Assembly (NCBI RefSeq): GCF_003231275.1
Contig: NZ_QKVL01000018.1
Span: 60,729 to 124,728 of the forward strand
DNA: 64,000 nt
Reading direction: 5' to 3'
From: Pseudomonas huaxiensis
Lineage (GTDB): Bacteria; Pseudomonadota; Gammaproteobacteria; Pseudomonadales; Pseudomonadaceae
Shown here one piece after another: positions 1-7,578 of the stretch. The notes beneath the pieces are model-generated. The model had not been told where the DNA came from. It was given only the letters and a program-made list of their open reading frames with translations, and did not search any database. The translations under genes and the position numbers were made by a program. Position 1 is the first letter of the stretch, and each line of letters begins with the position of its first letter.

Positions 1-1
1 A

Positions 2-67
2 AAAATGCGCTACAAGCGTGCGCTGGACAAGCTACGAGAGAAATTTTCCGGACAGGTTGAAACTTAG
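2..67 (+). CDS. sigX: SigX ECF sigma factor, C-terminal end only
   Basis: The window opens inside a reading frame that ends at TAG 65-67 and encodes KMRYKRALDKLREKF followed by seven residues. This matches the basic C-terminal end of sigma-70 region 4 in SigX as I remember it. Position immediately upstream of oprF on the same strand is the usual sigX-oprF arrangement in Pseudomonas. Only about 21 codons are present, so the identification rests on this tail and on the neighbour. Confidence 0.75.
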   Translation, partial: KMRYKRALDKLREKFSGQVET

Positions 68-85
68 TCCTTAGGAAATTTCTCT
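37..85. repeat. 10-bp perfect inverted repeat across the sigX stop codon
   Basis: AGAGAAATTT at 37-46 and AAATTTCTCT at 76-85 are perfect reverse complements with a 29-nt loop containing the sigX stop codon. There is no T-tract, so it is not a standard terminator. It could be an mRNA processing or stability hairpin between sigX and oprF. Confidence 0.5.
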
Positions 86-175
86 AACGGTTTGGCGAGT
101 TCTGCTAGACTTGCCGACGAGTTGTCCCCCTGAGTTGTGGGACTGCTTAACTATCACCAGATGGGGATTTAACGG

Positions 176-1213
176 ATGAAATTGAAAAACACCTTGGGCT
201 TGGCCATTGGTTCTCTTGTTGCCGCAACTTCGCTCGGCGCTCTGGCACAAGGCCAAGGCGCGGTCGAGGTCGAAGGCTTCTACAAGAAAGAATACTTCGA
301 CAGCCAGCGCGACTTCAAAAACGACGGCAACCTGTTCGGTGGTTCGGTTGGTTACTTCCTGACCGACGACGTTGAACTGCGTCTGGGCTACGACGAAGTT
401 CACAACGCCCGTGGCGAAGATGGCAAGAACATCAAGGGCTCGAACACCGCCCTGGACGCTCTGTACCACTTCAACAAACCAGGCGACCTGATCCGTCCAT
501 ACGTATCCGCTGGTTTCTCCGACCAGAGCATCGGCCAGACTGGCCGTGGTGGTCGTAACGGCTCCACCTTCGCCAACGTCGGCGGCGGTGCCAAGCTGTA
601 CTTCACCGACAACTTCTACGCCCGTGCTGGCGTTGAAGCTCAGTACAACATCGACCAAGGCGACACCGAGTGGGCGCCAAGCGTTGGTATCGGCCTGAAC
701 TTCGGTGGCGGCTCCAAGCCAGCCGCTGCTCCAGCACCTGCTCCAGTTGCTGACGTCTGCTCCGACAGCGACAACGACGGCGTTTGCGACAACGTCGACA
801 AGTGCCCTGACACCCCAGCCAACGTTACCGTTGACGCTGATGGCTGCCCGGCTGTTGCCGAAGTCGTTCGCGTTGAGCTGGACGTCAAGTTCGACTTCGA
901 CAAGTCGGTCGTCAAGCCAAACAGCTACGGCGACATCAAGAACCTGGCTGACTTCATGAAGCAGTACCCGTCGACCACCACCACTGTTGAAGGTCACACT
1001 GACTCCGTCGGTCCTGACGCTTACAACCAGAAACTGTCCGAGCGCCGTGCTGGTGCTGTGAAGCAGGTTCTGACCCAGCAGTACGGTGTTGAGTCGAGCC
1101 GCGTTCAATCGGTTGGCTACGGTGAGTCCCGTCCGGTTGCTGACAACGCCACCGACGCTGGTCGCGCTGTCAACCGTCGCGTTGAAGCTCAAGTAGAAGC
1201 TCAAGCCAAGTAA
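176..1213 (+). CDS. oprF: OprF, major outer-membrane porin / peptidoglycan-binding OmpA-family protein
   Basis: 345 residues. An N-terminal signal peptide (MKLKNTLGLAIGSLVAATSL..., cleavage near ALA-QG) precedes an eight-stranded beta-barrel domain (about 25-180). A Pro/Ala hinge (KPAAAPAPAPVAD, near 182) and a Cys-containing TSP3-like loop (DSDNDGVCDNVDKCPDTPA) follow, then a C-terminal OmpA domain (about 225-345) with the peptidoglycan-binding signature VEGHTDSVG and the NRRVEAQ ending. It anchors the outer membrane to peptidoglycan and forms a nonspecific channel. The ATG at 176 follows GGGGATTT. It lies 108 bp after sigX and ends just before a strong terminator. The long minus-strand ORF across it is a shadow. 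Confidence 0.98.
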   Translation: MKLKNTLGLAIGSLVAATSLGALAQGQGAVEVEGFYKKEYFDSQRDFKNDGNLFGGSVGYFLTDDVELRLGYDEVHNARGEDGKNIKGSNTALDALYHFNKPGDLIRPYVSAGFSDQSIGQTGRGGRNGSTFANVGGGAKLYFTDNFYARAGVEAQYNIDQGDTEWAPSVGIGLNFGGGSKPAAAPAPAPVADVCSDSDNDGVCDNVDKCPDTPANVTVDADGCPAVAEVVRVELDVKFDFDKSVVKPNSYGDIKNLADFMKQYPSTTTTVEGHTDSVGPDAYNQKLSERRAGAVKQVLTQQYGVESSRVQSVGYGESRPVADNATDAGRAVNRRVEAQVEAQAK

Positions 1214-1232
1214 TTGGTCTGACGCACTACTG

Positions 1233-1261
1233 AAAAGCCCGGCTCAGGCCGGGCTTTTCTT
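1233..1261 (+). terminator. Intrinsic terminator of oprF
   Basis: AAAAGCCCGGC, a short loop, then GCCGGGCTTTT with a following T-rich stretch. This GC-rich stem starts 20 bp after the oprF stop codon. It also separates oprF from the convergent cobA. Confidence 0.9.
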
Positions 1262-1278
1262 TGCCTGCGATTTACCCC

Positions 1279-2022
1279 TCAGCCCGCCTCGCGCTCCAGT
1301 TCCAGGCTGGCTACCGCGCCACTCACGACCTCGCCGATGACCAGGATCGCCGGGCTCTTGAGTTCGAAGGCCGCGGCATCTACAGCCATGCACTGAAGCT
1401 GGCTGCGGCATTCCCGTTGCTGCGGCAACGAAGCGTTTTCGATCATCGCCACCGGCGTTTCCTTGCTCATACCACCCGCCAACAACCCGTGCTGGATATC
1501 GATCAGCCGGGCGACGCCCATGTACACCACCAGGGTCATGCCGCTTTGTGCCAGTGCCTGCCAGTTCAGGCTGCTGTCGTCCTGAGTGTGGGCGGTGACC
1601 AGCGTAACGCCGCGACTGACTCCGCGCAGGGTCAGCGGAATACCGCAGTGGGTTGCGCCAGCCAGACCGGCGGTAATGCCATTGACCAGTTCTACCTCGA
1701 CGCCGCGGGCCTGCAGCCATGCGGCTTCTTCGCCGCCCCGACCGAAGACGCAGGGATCGCCACCCTTGAGCCTGACTACGCAGCGGCCCTGGCGGGCGTG
1801 ACGCAGCATCAGCCGCTGGATGAACGCTTGCGGCGTGGATCGGCAGCCGCCGCGCTTGCCGACCCGGATCACCCGGGCCTGCGGGCAGTGCTCGAGGATT
1901 GCCGGGTTGACCAGGTCGTCGAGCATGACCACCTCGGCCTCGCGCAGCGCACGCACGGCCTTGAGGGTCAGCAACTCCGGGTCGCCAGGGCCGGCACCCA
2001 CCAGCCAGATTTTTGCGTTCAT
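1279..2022 (-). CDS. cobA: Uroporphyrinogen-III C-methyltransferase (SUMT)
   Basis: 247 residues with the SUMT/tetrapyrrole methylase fold. It begins MNAKIWLVGAGPGDPELLTLKA (glycine-rich SAM site), followed by VVMLDDLVNPAIL, the VVRLKGGDPCVFGRGGEE motif and the GITAGLAGATHCGIPLTLRG region. It methylates uroporphyrinogen III at C2 and C7 to precorrin-2, feeding siroheme (the nitrite and sulfite reductase cofactor) and cobalamin. A GAGGAA Shine-Dalgarno precedes the ATG at 2022. It is the last gene of the nasA-kinase-cobA run, 28 bp after the kinase gene, consistent with siroheme supply for nitrite reductase. Confidence 0.95.
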   Translation of the reverse strand: MNAKIWLVGAGPGDPELLTLKAVRALREAEVVMLDDLVNPAILEHCPQARVIRVGKRGGCRSTPQAFIQRLMLRHARQGRCVVRLKGGDPCVFGRGGEEAAWLQARGVEVELVNGITAGLAGATHCGIPLTLRGVSRGVTLVTAHTQDDSSLNWQALAQSGMTLVVYMGVARLIDIQHGLLAGGMSKETPVAMIENASLPQQRECRSQLQCMAVDAAAFELKSPAILVIGEVVSGAVASLELEREAG

Positions 2023-2050
2023 GAGCGTTTCCTCGTCAGGTCAGGAGCTG

Positions 2051-3721
2051 TCAGACCTTTAGCAGGCTGATCAGCAGTATCAGGTTGAGCAGCAACGACA
2101 GCAGCGCCAGGCCGCGCCAGACTTTCAGCGGTTCGCGCTCCAGTAGCGGGCGTGGGCGCAGGGCCTGGGGCTGGTGTTCGCCTTGTTCGAGCAGCAATAG
2201 CCATTGCTCGGCGGTTTCGAAGCGTTGCCGGGGGTCGCTGTTCAGCGCTTGTGCCAGGCTGCGCTCCAGCCAGTCCGGCAGGTCCGGCCGCAGCCGTGCG
2301 GCACTGGCCGGCGTGCCGAAGCGCGGGTGCTGGAACGCTTCGATCTCGCCGTAGGGGTAGTGGCCGGTGAGCAGGTAAAACAGGGTCACGCCCACCGCGT
2401 AGAGATCCTGCTGCACGGTGGGACCGTGTCCCTGAAATGCTTCCGGGGCGATGAAAGAAGGGGTTCCGGGCAGGTCGTGGGCGCCGTCTTCGGAAAGTCC
2501 AGGGCAGTACGCCAGACCGAAATCCAGCAGGCGTACCTGGCCGTCATTGCCCAGGTGCAGGTTCTCCGGCTTGATGTCGCGGTGAAGAATATTGCGCCGG
2601 TGCAGCATGCCCACTGCACGCAGGGTTTGCCGGGCGATGTCCAGCCACTGCGGCACCGCCAGCAGTCCCTGTTGTTCGACGTGCTGCGCCAGAGTCAGGC
2701 CGGGGTATTCGCGCATCAGGTAATACAGGTGCTGACGCTGGCTGCCGGGATGTACCTCGGGAAAGCTGCGCCCGGCGACCCGGCGCAGAAACCACTCCTC
2801 CATCAACAAGCCCTGCTGTGCCGCGACATCCTGGTCGCGGTTGGCGGGCAGGGTCTTGAGCAGCCAGGGTTGCTGCTGGCGATCGCGAACCCGGTACAGC
2901 AGCGACTGTCGGCTCTGGCCCAGCACACTTTCCACCTGCCAGCCCTCGAATGTCTGGCCGGGGCGCAAGGCGGGCGGCAGCGGCCATTGCTGCAACTGCG
3001 CCAGGGTGTCGCCAAGGCTGTTCGCGCCGAGTTGTTCGACCTGCACCAGCACGGCGCTGGCGTTGTCCTGGCTGCCCGCCAGGTGGGCCATGCGCACCAG
3101 CGTGTTGCAGGCTTCCTCCAGGTCAGTTGTTTCACGCAGCACCGCGCTGATCTGCTGTTCGTTGAGCGTGCTCCAGACCCCGTCGCTCAGCATCACGAAA
3201 CTCTCGTGGCAGCGCAGTTCGCCTTCCAGGTAATCCACCAGCAGGTGCTCATCCAGTCCCAGCGCACGCTTGAGCACGTGCTGCATGCCTGGCTGGTCCC
3301 AGACATGGTCCTGGCTGATGCGCTGCAAGTGATCAGCGTGCCAGCGATAGACCCGGCAGTCGCCGACATGGGCGAGGGTGAAACGCTGGCCGCGCAGCAC
3401 CAGCGCGCTCAGGGTGGTCAGCAGTGGCTGGCCGCCGCCGTTGGCGCGCAGCCAACGGTTCTGCGCCAGCAGCAGGCGGTCCAGTGCTTGTGCCACGCCC
3501 CAGGTGGGCGGCGTGGCGTAGTAGTCCAGCGCCAGCGATTGCAAGCTGGCCCGGGCCGCCAGACCGCCGTCGGCACACTGGCTGACACCGTCGGCGAGGG
3601 CGAACAGGTAGCCCTTGCTGGCGGCCAGCTCTGCCGCAGGGGTGACCAGTCGCGTGGCGTCCTGGTTTTCCTCCCGCGGACCGCTGGCGCTGGCCTGGGC
3701 GATGCTCAGTTGCAGGGCCAT
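2051..3721 (-). CDS. PP2C phosphatase - Ser/Thr protein kinase fusion, membrane anchored
   Basis: 556 residues. The N-terminal part (about 1-240) is a PP2C-type phosphatase with ADGVSQCADGG, HVGDCRVYRW, LSDGVWS and GSQDNASAVLVQ. A Hanks-type kinase domain follows (about 255-520) with the catalytic loop HRDIKPENL, DFGLAY (DFG) and a PGTPSFIAPE activation segment. The Lys of the ATP site is probably in WLLKTLP. The C-terminus is one membrane helix (LALLSLLLNLILLISLL). The gene starts 9 bp after the nasA stop codon and is followed by cobA, so it is part of the nitrate operon. PAO1 has the same fusion in its nas cluster. Its substrate is not evident; regulation of nitrate uptake is an inference. 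Confidence 0.92.
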   Translation of the reverse strand: MALQLSIAQASASGPREENQDATRLVTPAAELAASKGYLFALADGVSQCADGGLAARASLQSLALDYYATPPTWGVAQALDRLLLAQNRWLRANGGGQPLLTTLSALVLRGQRFTLAHVGDCRVYRWHADHLQRISQDHVWDQPGMQHVLKRALGLDEHLLVDYLEGELRCHESFVMLSDGVWSTLNEQQISAVLRETTDLEEACNTLVRMAHLAGSQDNASAVLVQVEQLGANSLGDTLAQLQQWPLPPALRPGQTFEGWQVESVLGQSRQSLLYRVRDRQQQPWLLKTLPANRDQDVAAQQGLLMEEWFLRRVAGRSFPEVHPGSQRQHLYYLMREYPGLTLAQHVEQQGLLAVPQWLDIARQTLRAVGMLHRRNILHRDIKPENLHLGNDGQVRLLDFGLAYCPGLSEDGAHDLPGTPSFIAPEAFQGHGPTVQQDLYAVGVTLFYLLTGHYPYGEIEAFQHPRFGTPASAARLRPDLPDWLERSLAQALNSDPRQRFETAEQWLLLLEQGEHQPQALRPRPLLEREPLKVWRGLALLSLLLNLILLISLLKV

Positions 3722-3730
3722 GGCGTCGAC

Positions 3731-4942
3731 TCAGACCCGCGCCGCAGTGACGGCGGCCGAGCCCCAGGTGGTGCGCCAGCGGCGTTTGACGCCATGCAGG
3801 CCGAACCAGGCCAGCACGCCGAGGCTGGCGAACAGCCACAGGCCCAACTGATAGTCGCCGCTGTACTGCTTGATGGTCCCCAGGCCTGCCGCCAACAGGA
3901 AGCCGCCGATGCCGCCGGCCATGCCGATCAGCCCGGTCATCACGCCGATCTCCTGGCGGAAGCGCTGCGGCACCAGTTGGAACACCGCGCCATTGCCGGC
4001 ACCGAGGCCGAGCATGGCGGAGACGAACAACGCCAGCGCCGCCACCGAACTGGGCAGGTTGAAACCCACCGCCGCGATGCAGATGGCTGCCACGCTGTAC
4101 ATCGCCAGCAGGGTGCGGATGCCGCCGAAGCGGTCAGCCAGGGCGCCGCCCAGCGGGCGCATCAGGCTGCCGGCGAAGACGCAGGCAGCGGTGTAGTAGC
4201 CGGCCTTGACCGGGTCAAGCCCGTACTGGTCGTTGAAATAGCCGGGCAGGGCGCTGGCCAGGCCGATGAAGCCGCCGAAGGTCACGCTGTAGAAGAACAT
4301 GAACCACCAGCTGTCGCGGTCGCCGAGGGCCTTGAGGTAGTCGGCTGCGGCCTTGGGCTTGGGCCGTTGCGGAGCATTGCGCGCCAGCAGGGCGAACAGC
4401 ACCAGGGTCAGCAGCAGTGGCAGTACGGCGAAGCCGAACACGTTGTTCCAGCCGAAGCTGGCGGCCAGTACCGGCGCCAGCAGCGCGGCGAACACGGTGC
4501 CGGAGTTGCCTGCGCCGGCAATGCCCATGGCCTTGCCCTGGTGCTGTGGCGGATACCACTGTGAAGCCAGCGGCAACGACACCGCGAAAGATGCCCCGGC
4601 AACCCCGAGGAACAGCCCGAGTAGCAGGGCGTCGCCGTAGCTGTGGATGCCCAGCTTCCAGGCGCAGAACAGCGCGACGATGACGATCACCTGGCCGATC
4701 AGCCCGGCGGTCTTCGGCGACAGGCGATCCACCAGCACGCCCATGACAAAGCGCAGTACTGCACCTGCAAGAATTGGCGTGGCGACCATCAGCCCGCGCT
4801 GTTGGGTGGTCAATTGCAGGTCGGCGGCAATCTGCACTGCCAGCGGGCCGAGCAGGTACCAGACCATGAAGCTCAGGTCGAAATACAGGAACGCGGCAAA
4901 CAGAGTCGGGACATGCCCGGATTTCCAGAAGCTTGTATTCAT
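3731..4942 (-). CDS. nasA: Nitrate/nitrite MFS transporter of NarK/NasA type
   Basis: 403 residues, an MFS protein with about 12 membrane segments. It has the nitrate-porter signature patterns (GLFLGVAGASFAVSLPLASQWYPPQHQGKAMGIAGAGNSG upstream of helix 5, and GLIGMAGGIGGFLLAAGLG near the end). It imports nitrate for assimilation. I place the start at ATG 4942 (MNTSFWKSGH), which has GAGGTG 5 nt upstream; an in-frame ATG at 4954 would swallow that site. The preceding leader carries a NasT-type antitermination element. The kinase-phosphatase gene follows after 9 bp. Confidence 0.95.
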   Translation of the reverse strand: MNTSFWKSGHVPTLFAAFLYFDLSFMVWYLLGPLAVQIAADLQLTTQQRGLMVATPILAGAVLRFVMGVLVDRLSPKTAGLIGQVIVIVALFCAWKLGIHSYGDALLLGLFLGVAGASFAVSLPLASQWYPPQHQGKAMGIAGAGNSGTVFAALLAPVLAASFGWNNVFGFAVLPLLLTLVLFALLARNAPQRPKPKAAADYLKALGDRDSWWFMFFYSVTFGGFIGLASALPGYFNDQYGLDPVKAGYYTAACVFAGSLMRPLGGALADRFGGIRTLLAMYSVAAICIAAVGFNLPSSVAALALFVSAMLGLGAGNGAVFQLVPQRFRQEIGVMTGLIGMAGGIGGFLLAAGLGTIKQYSGDYQLGLWLFASLGVLAWFGLHGVKRRWRTTWGSAAVTAARV

Positions 4943-4965
4943 GGGACACCTCACGGGGCTGAAAC

Positions 4966-4992
4966 AAAAAAACGCCGCTTCCCGGCTCGCGT
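4966..4992 (-). terminator. Terminator hairpin in the nasA leader
   Basis: Read on the minus strand, GCCG-GGAAG-CGGC is followed by GTTTTTTT. An outer AACGC/GCGTT pairing can add to the stem. It lies 24 nt before the nasA ATG and directly downstream of the two ANTAR-type hairpins, where a regulated leader terminator is expected. The stem is short, so strength is uncertain. Confidence 0.6.
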
Positions 4993-5010
4993 TGGGGGCG
5001 AGGGGGAGAG

Positions 5011-5054
5011 CGACGTCTTTGTCGAATGTTTGGGGGCAACCGCCGTTGGCTACC
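5011..5054 (-). promoter_or_regulatory. Two-hexaloop ANTAR (NasT) RNA target in the nasA leader
   Basis: On the minus strand, hairpin 1 is GGTAGCC-AACGGC-GGTTGCC (5054-5035): a 7-bp stem with two G-U pairs and a 6-nt loop with A at position 1 and G at position 4. After a 10-nt linker, hairpin 2 is CGAC-AAAGAC-GTCG (5024-5011), again with a 6-nt loop and A1/G4. Paired hexaloops with A1 and G4 are the known binding motif of ANTAR antiterminators. The nearby ANTAR gene nasT and the terminator just downstream make this the probable nitrate-responsive switch for nasA. Confidence 0.8.
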
Positions 5055-5119
5055 GGTGTAGATCAAAGCAAGAGGTGGGCCAGGTTTTCCGGTCGGGGTT
5101 TATGTGTGGGGTTGAGGGC

Positions 5120-5194
5120 CTCATCGCTGGCAAGCCAGCTCCCACAAGGTTCGGTGCATGCAGTACCTGTGGGAGCTGGCTTGCCAGCGATGAG
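5120..5194. repeat. REP pair, 27-bp perfect inverted repeat
   Basis: The arms 5120-5146 and 5168-5194 are perfect inverted copies containing GCTGGCAAGCCAGCTCCCAC, a widespread Pseudomonas REP core. The pair lies in the nasT-nasA intergenic region, upstream of the ANTAR leader. Confidence 0.9.
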
Positions 5195-5273
5195 CATGGG
5201 TATCTACACATCTCGGAATTGTGTGACGGTCACGAGCTGCCGGTCAGAGGATCTGGGGTCATGGCCACCAAGT

Positions 5274-5533
5274 GCTAGCCGATAGGTTTTCAGCGCTCTC
5301 AAGATCGAGCGCCGCCTGCGCGGCGCATCGCGAGCGAGCTCGCTCCTACATGGTTGCAACGTGCCATGGCCTGACAGAGAGGTGTTGCCTGCCCTTGGCG
5401 GTCAACTATGGCCTGACAAACATAGGCACGTTTCAACCCATGTAGGAGCGAGCTCGCTCGCGATGCGCCGCGCGGGCGGCGCTCGATCTTGAGGGCGCTG
5501 AAAACCTATCGGCTAGCGCCTAGTCGCCATTAC
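5274..5533. repeat. Composite long palindromic REP element, copy 1
   Basis: Arms 5274-5360 and 5430-5517 are near-perfect inverted copies. They run GCTAGCCGATAGGTTTTC through GATCGAGCGCCGCC and GCGCATCGCGAGCGAGCTCG to CTCCTACA. An outer segment CGCCTAGTCGCCATTACT follows the right arm. The same family recurs near 42 kb, and a short form near 34.7 kb. No coding potential is visible. Confidence 0.88.
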
Positions 5534-5621
5534 TCGGTCTACTGGCTGGCGCCTCATGGCTTTAATAGAGCCACGAGATGTGTAGATAGCCATGCAGCGA
5601 TGAGGCCCTCAACCCACCAGC

Positions 5622-6197
5622 TCACCCCAGCAAGTCATTCATCGCAATGATCTGCTCCGCCACCTGAATCAGCTTCTGCTGCTTGCTCATGGCCTGCCGC
5701 CGCATCAGGGTGTAGGCCTCTTCCTCATTGCAGTCCTTCATTTTCATCAGCAGTCCCTTGGCCAGTTCGATGCGTTTGCGCTCGGCCAGTTGCTGGTCGC
5801 GGGCGTGAAGCTGGGCCCTGAGCGCCTGGTCGCTTTCGAAGCGGGCCATGGCCACGTCGAGGATCGGCTGCAGGCGACGGGCGTGGATGCCTTCGACGAT
5901 GTAGGCGCTGACCCCGGCCTGAATCGCCTGACGCATCACGCTCGGGTCGTGCTCGTCGGTGAACATCACGATCGGTCGCGGCAGGTCGCGGCTGACCAGC
6001 ACCACCTGGTCCATGACATCACGCCCCGGTGACTCGGTATCGATCAGAATCACATCCGGCCGCACCGTTTCGACGCGTGCCGGCAGGTCAATGGTCAGGC
6101 CGGACTCTTCGATGACCTCGAAGCCGGCTTCGACAAGGGCAGCCTTGAGCCGGCCGACTTTCTTTTCAGTGTCATCAATCAACAGGATTCGCAGCAT
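5622..6197 (-). CDS. nasT: NasT, ANTAR-domain antiterminator response regulator
   Basis: 191 residues. The receiver domain (about 1-120) starts MLRILLIDDTEKKVGRLKAAL and keeps the acceptor-position Asp in VILIDTESPG. The ANTAR domain (about 130-191, ERKRIELAKGLLMKMKDCNEEEAYTLMRRQA) binds leader RNA. Without nitrate NasS holds NasT inactive; with nitrate NasT is released and antiterminates nas transcripts. The start at 6197 is set by the receiver fold; the frame is open further upstream but runs into nasS. It sits 13 bp after nasS, so the two are co-transcribed. Confidence 0.93.
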   Translation of the reverse strand: MLRILLIDDTEKKVGRLKAALVEAGFEVIEESGLTIDLPARVETVRPDVILIDTESPGRDVMDQVVLVSRDLPRPIVMFTDEHDPSVMRQAIQAGVSAYIVEGIHARRLQPILDVAMARFESDQALRAQLHARDQQLAERKRIELAKGLLMKMKDCNEEEAYTLMRRQAMSKQQKLIQVAEQIIAMNDLLG

Positions 6198-6210
6198 CTG
6201 GGCGGCCCTC

Positions 6211-7422
6211 TCAGCGACCGGCCTGCGCCGCTGGCTGTTCGGCCAGGGCGTGCAGGCGGAATCCGTGGGCATAGCCCCGTGGGTCGGAGCCGTCCCAGAC
6301 CGTTCCATCGATCAACTGGCTGCTGCGCATCGCCGCCGACGGACACTCGACACCAATGCTGGCGGCGGCATCGCGGTACAGGCTGAGTTGCTGCACCTGG
6401 TTGGCGACGCCGAGGTAGTCCGGGTCTTCGCGTAGCAGGCCCCAGCGGCGGAACTGGGTCATGAACCACATGGCGTCGGAAAGGTACGGGAAGTTGGCCA
6501 GGCCATTGTTATGCAGGCTCAGGCCGTGGGCGTCGTGCCAATTGTTGCCCAGACCGTCCGCGTAATCACCCTGCATGCGCGGTTCGATATCGCTCGGCGG
6601 GGTGTCGAGGTAGTTTTCGGCGCTCAGCAATTGCGCGGTGGCGTGGCGGTTTTCCGGGCTTTCTTCGATAAAGCGGCTCGCCGCGAGGATCGAGGACACC
6701 AGCGCCCGCGCGGTGTTGGGGTACTGCTCGACGAACGCGCGGGTGGTGCCGAGGACTTTTTCCGGGTGATCGGGCCAGATCGACTGGCTGGTCGCAAGGG
6801 TGAAGCCCATTCCCTGGTTCACCGCATTGGCCGACCACGGCTCGCCAACGCAGAAGCCGTCGATGCGCCCGGCGCGCAAGTGGGTGAGCATCTGCGCCGG
6901 CGGGACCACCACGCTGTTGACGTCATGTAATGGATGAATGCCCTGGCTGGCGAGCCAGTAATACAGCCACATGGCGTGCGTGCCGGTGGGAAAGGTCTGC
7001 GCGAAGGTGAGTTTTGCCTGACTTTGGTGCACGTGGCGCTCGAGTGCCTCGGGATTGCCCACGCCTTGCGCTTGCAGGGCAGGCGACAGGTTGATGCTCT
7101 GGCCGTTGTGGTTCAGTCCCATCAGCACCGCCATCGGGGTGGCACCGACGCCGCCGATGCCCAGGTGCACGGCGTAGGTCAGGCCGTACAGGCAGTGCGC
7201 GGCATCCAGTTCGCCACTGAGCAGGCCGTCGCGCAGGCCGGCCCAGGAACTCTGGCGTTTCAGATTCAGGGTCAGGCCATGGGGTTGGGCGAAGCCCTGG
7301 GTCGCGGCGACCACCAGCGAAGCGCAGTCGCTCAGGGCCATGAAGCCAATGTTCAGGCTGGTCTTTTCCGGGGCATCGCTGCCATGCAGCCAGGCCAGGG
7401 GGGAGGAGGGAATGTCGTTCAT
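6211..7422 (-). CDS. nasS: NasS, nitrate-sensing protein (NrtA-like, cytoplasmic)
   Basis: 403 residues, related to the NrtA/CmpA periplasmic nitrate-binding family: LNIGFMALSDCASLVVAATQGFAQPHGL near the start and DGFCVGEPWSANAVNQG in the middle. There is no signal peptide (it begins MNDIPSSPLAWLHG), as expected for a cytosolic sensor that sequesters NasT. The start at 7422 is chosen because upstream codons are antisense to pyrD. It is divergent from pyrD with a 156-bp shared upstream region. Confidence 0.92.
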   Translation of the reverse strand: MNDIPSSPLAWLHGSDAPEKTSLNIGFMALSDCASLVVAATQGFAQPHGLTLNLKRQSSWAGLRDGLLSGELDAAHCLYGLTYAVHLGIGGVGATPMAVLMGLNHNGQSINLSPALQAQGVGNPEALERHVHQSQAKLTFAQTFPTGTHAMWLYYWLASQGIHPLHDVNSVVVPPAQMLTHLRAGRIDGFCVGEPWSANAVNQGMGFTLATSQSIWPDHPEKVLGTTRAFVEQYPNTARALVSSILAASRFIEESPENRHATAQLLSAENYLDTPPSDIEPRMQGDYADGLGNNWHDAHGLSLHNNGLANFPYLSDAMWFMTQFRRWGLLREDPDYLGVANQVQQLSLYRDAAASIGVECPSAAMRSSQLIDGTVWDGSDPRGYAHGFRLHALAEQPAAQAGR

Positions 7423-7578
7423 CGCGTTGGGGTCGCCCGGCAGGTAAAGCGGCGGCCGGCGCGGGTTACGCGGCGGCCCTGTGTGCAGAGTCAAGCAACG
7501 CATATGCCAAGGCCCTGTCGCCGCAACCCGGGGCTGGCTATAATCGCCGCCTCTCCACACCTTGAGCCAAGCCCGCCC

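Noticed and set aside
71..1204. 377-codon minus-strand ORF opposite oprF
   Set aside because: Exact antisense of a highly expressed, codon-biased gene; the protein has no family features.
2204..4564. 786-codon plus-strand ORF
   Set aside because: Antisense shadow of the phosphatase-kinase and nasA genes in GC-rich DNA; Gln/Ala/Gly-rich nonsense composition.
5120..5533. CRISPR array
   Set aside because: The repeats are inverted REP pairs, not regularly spaced direct repeats with unique spacers, and no cas genes are present.
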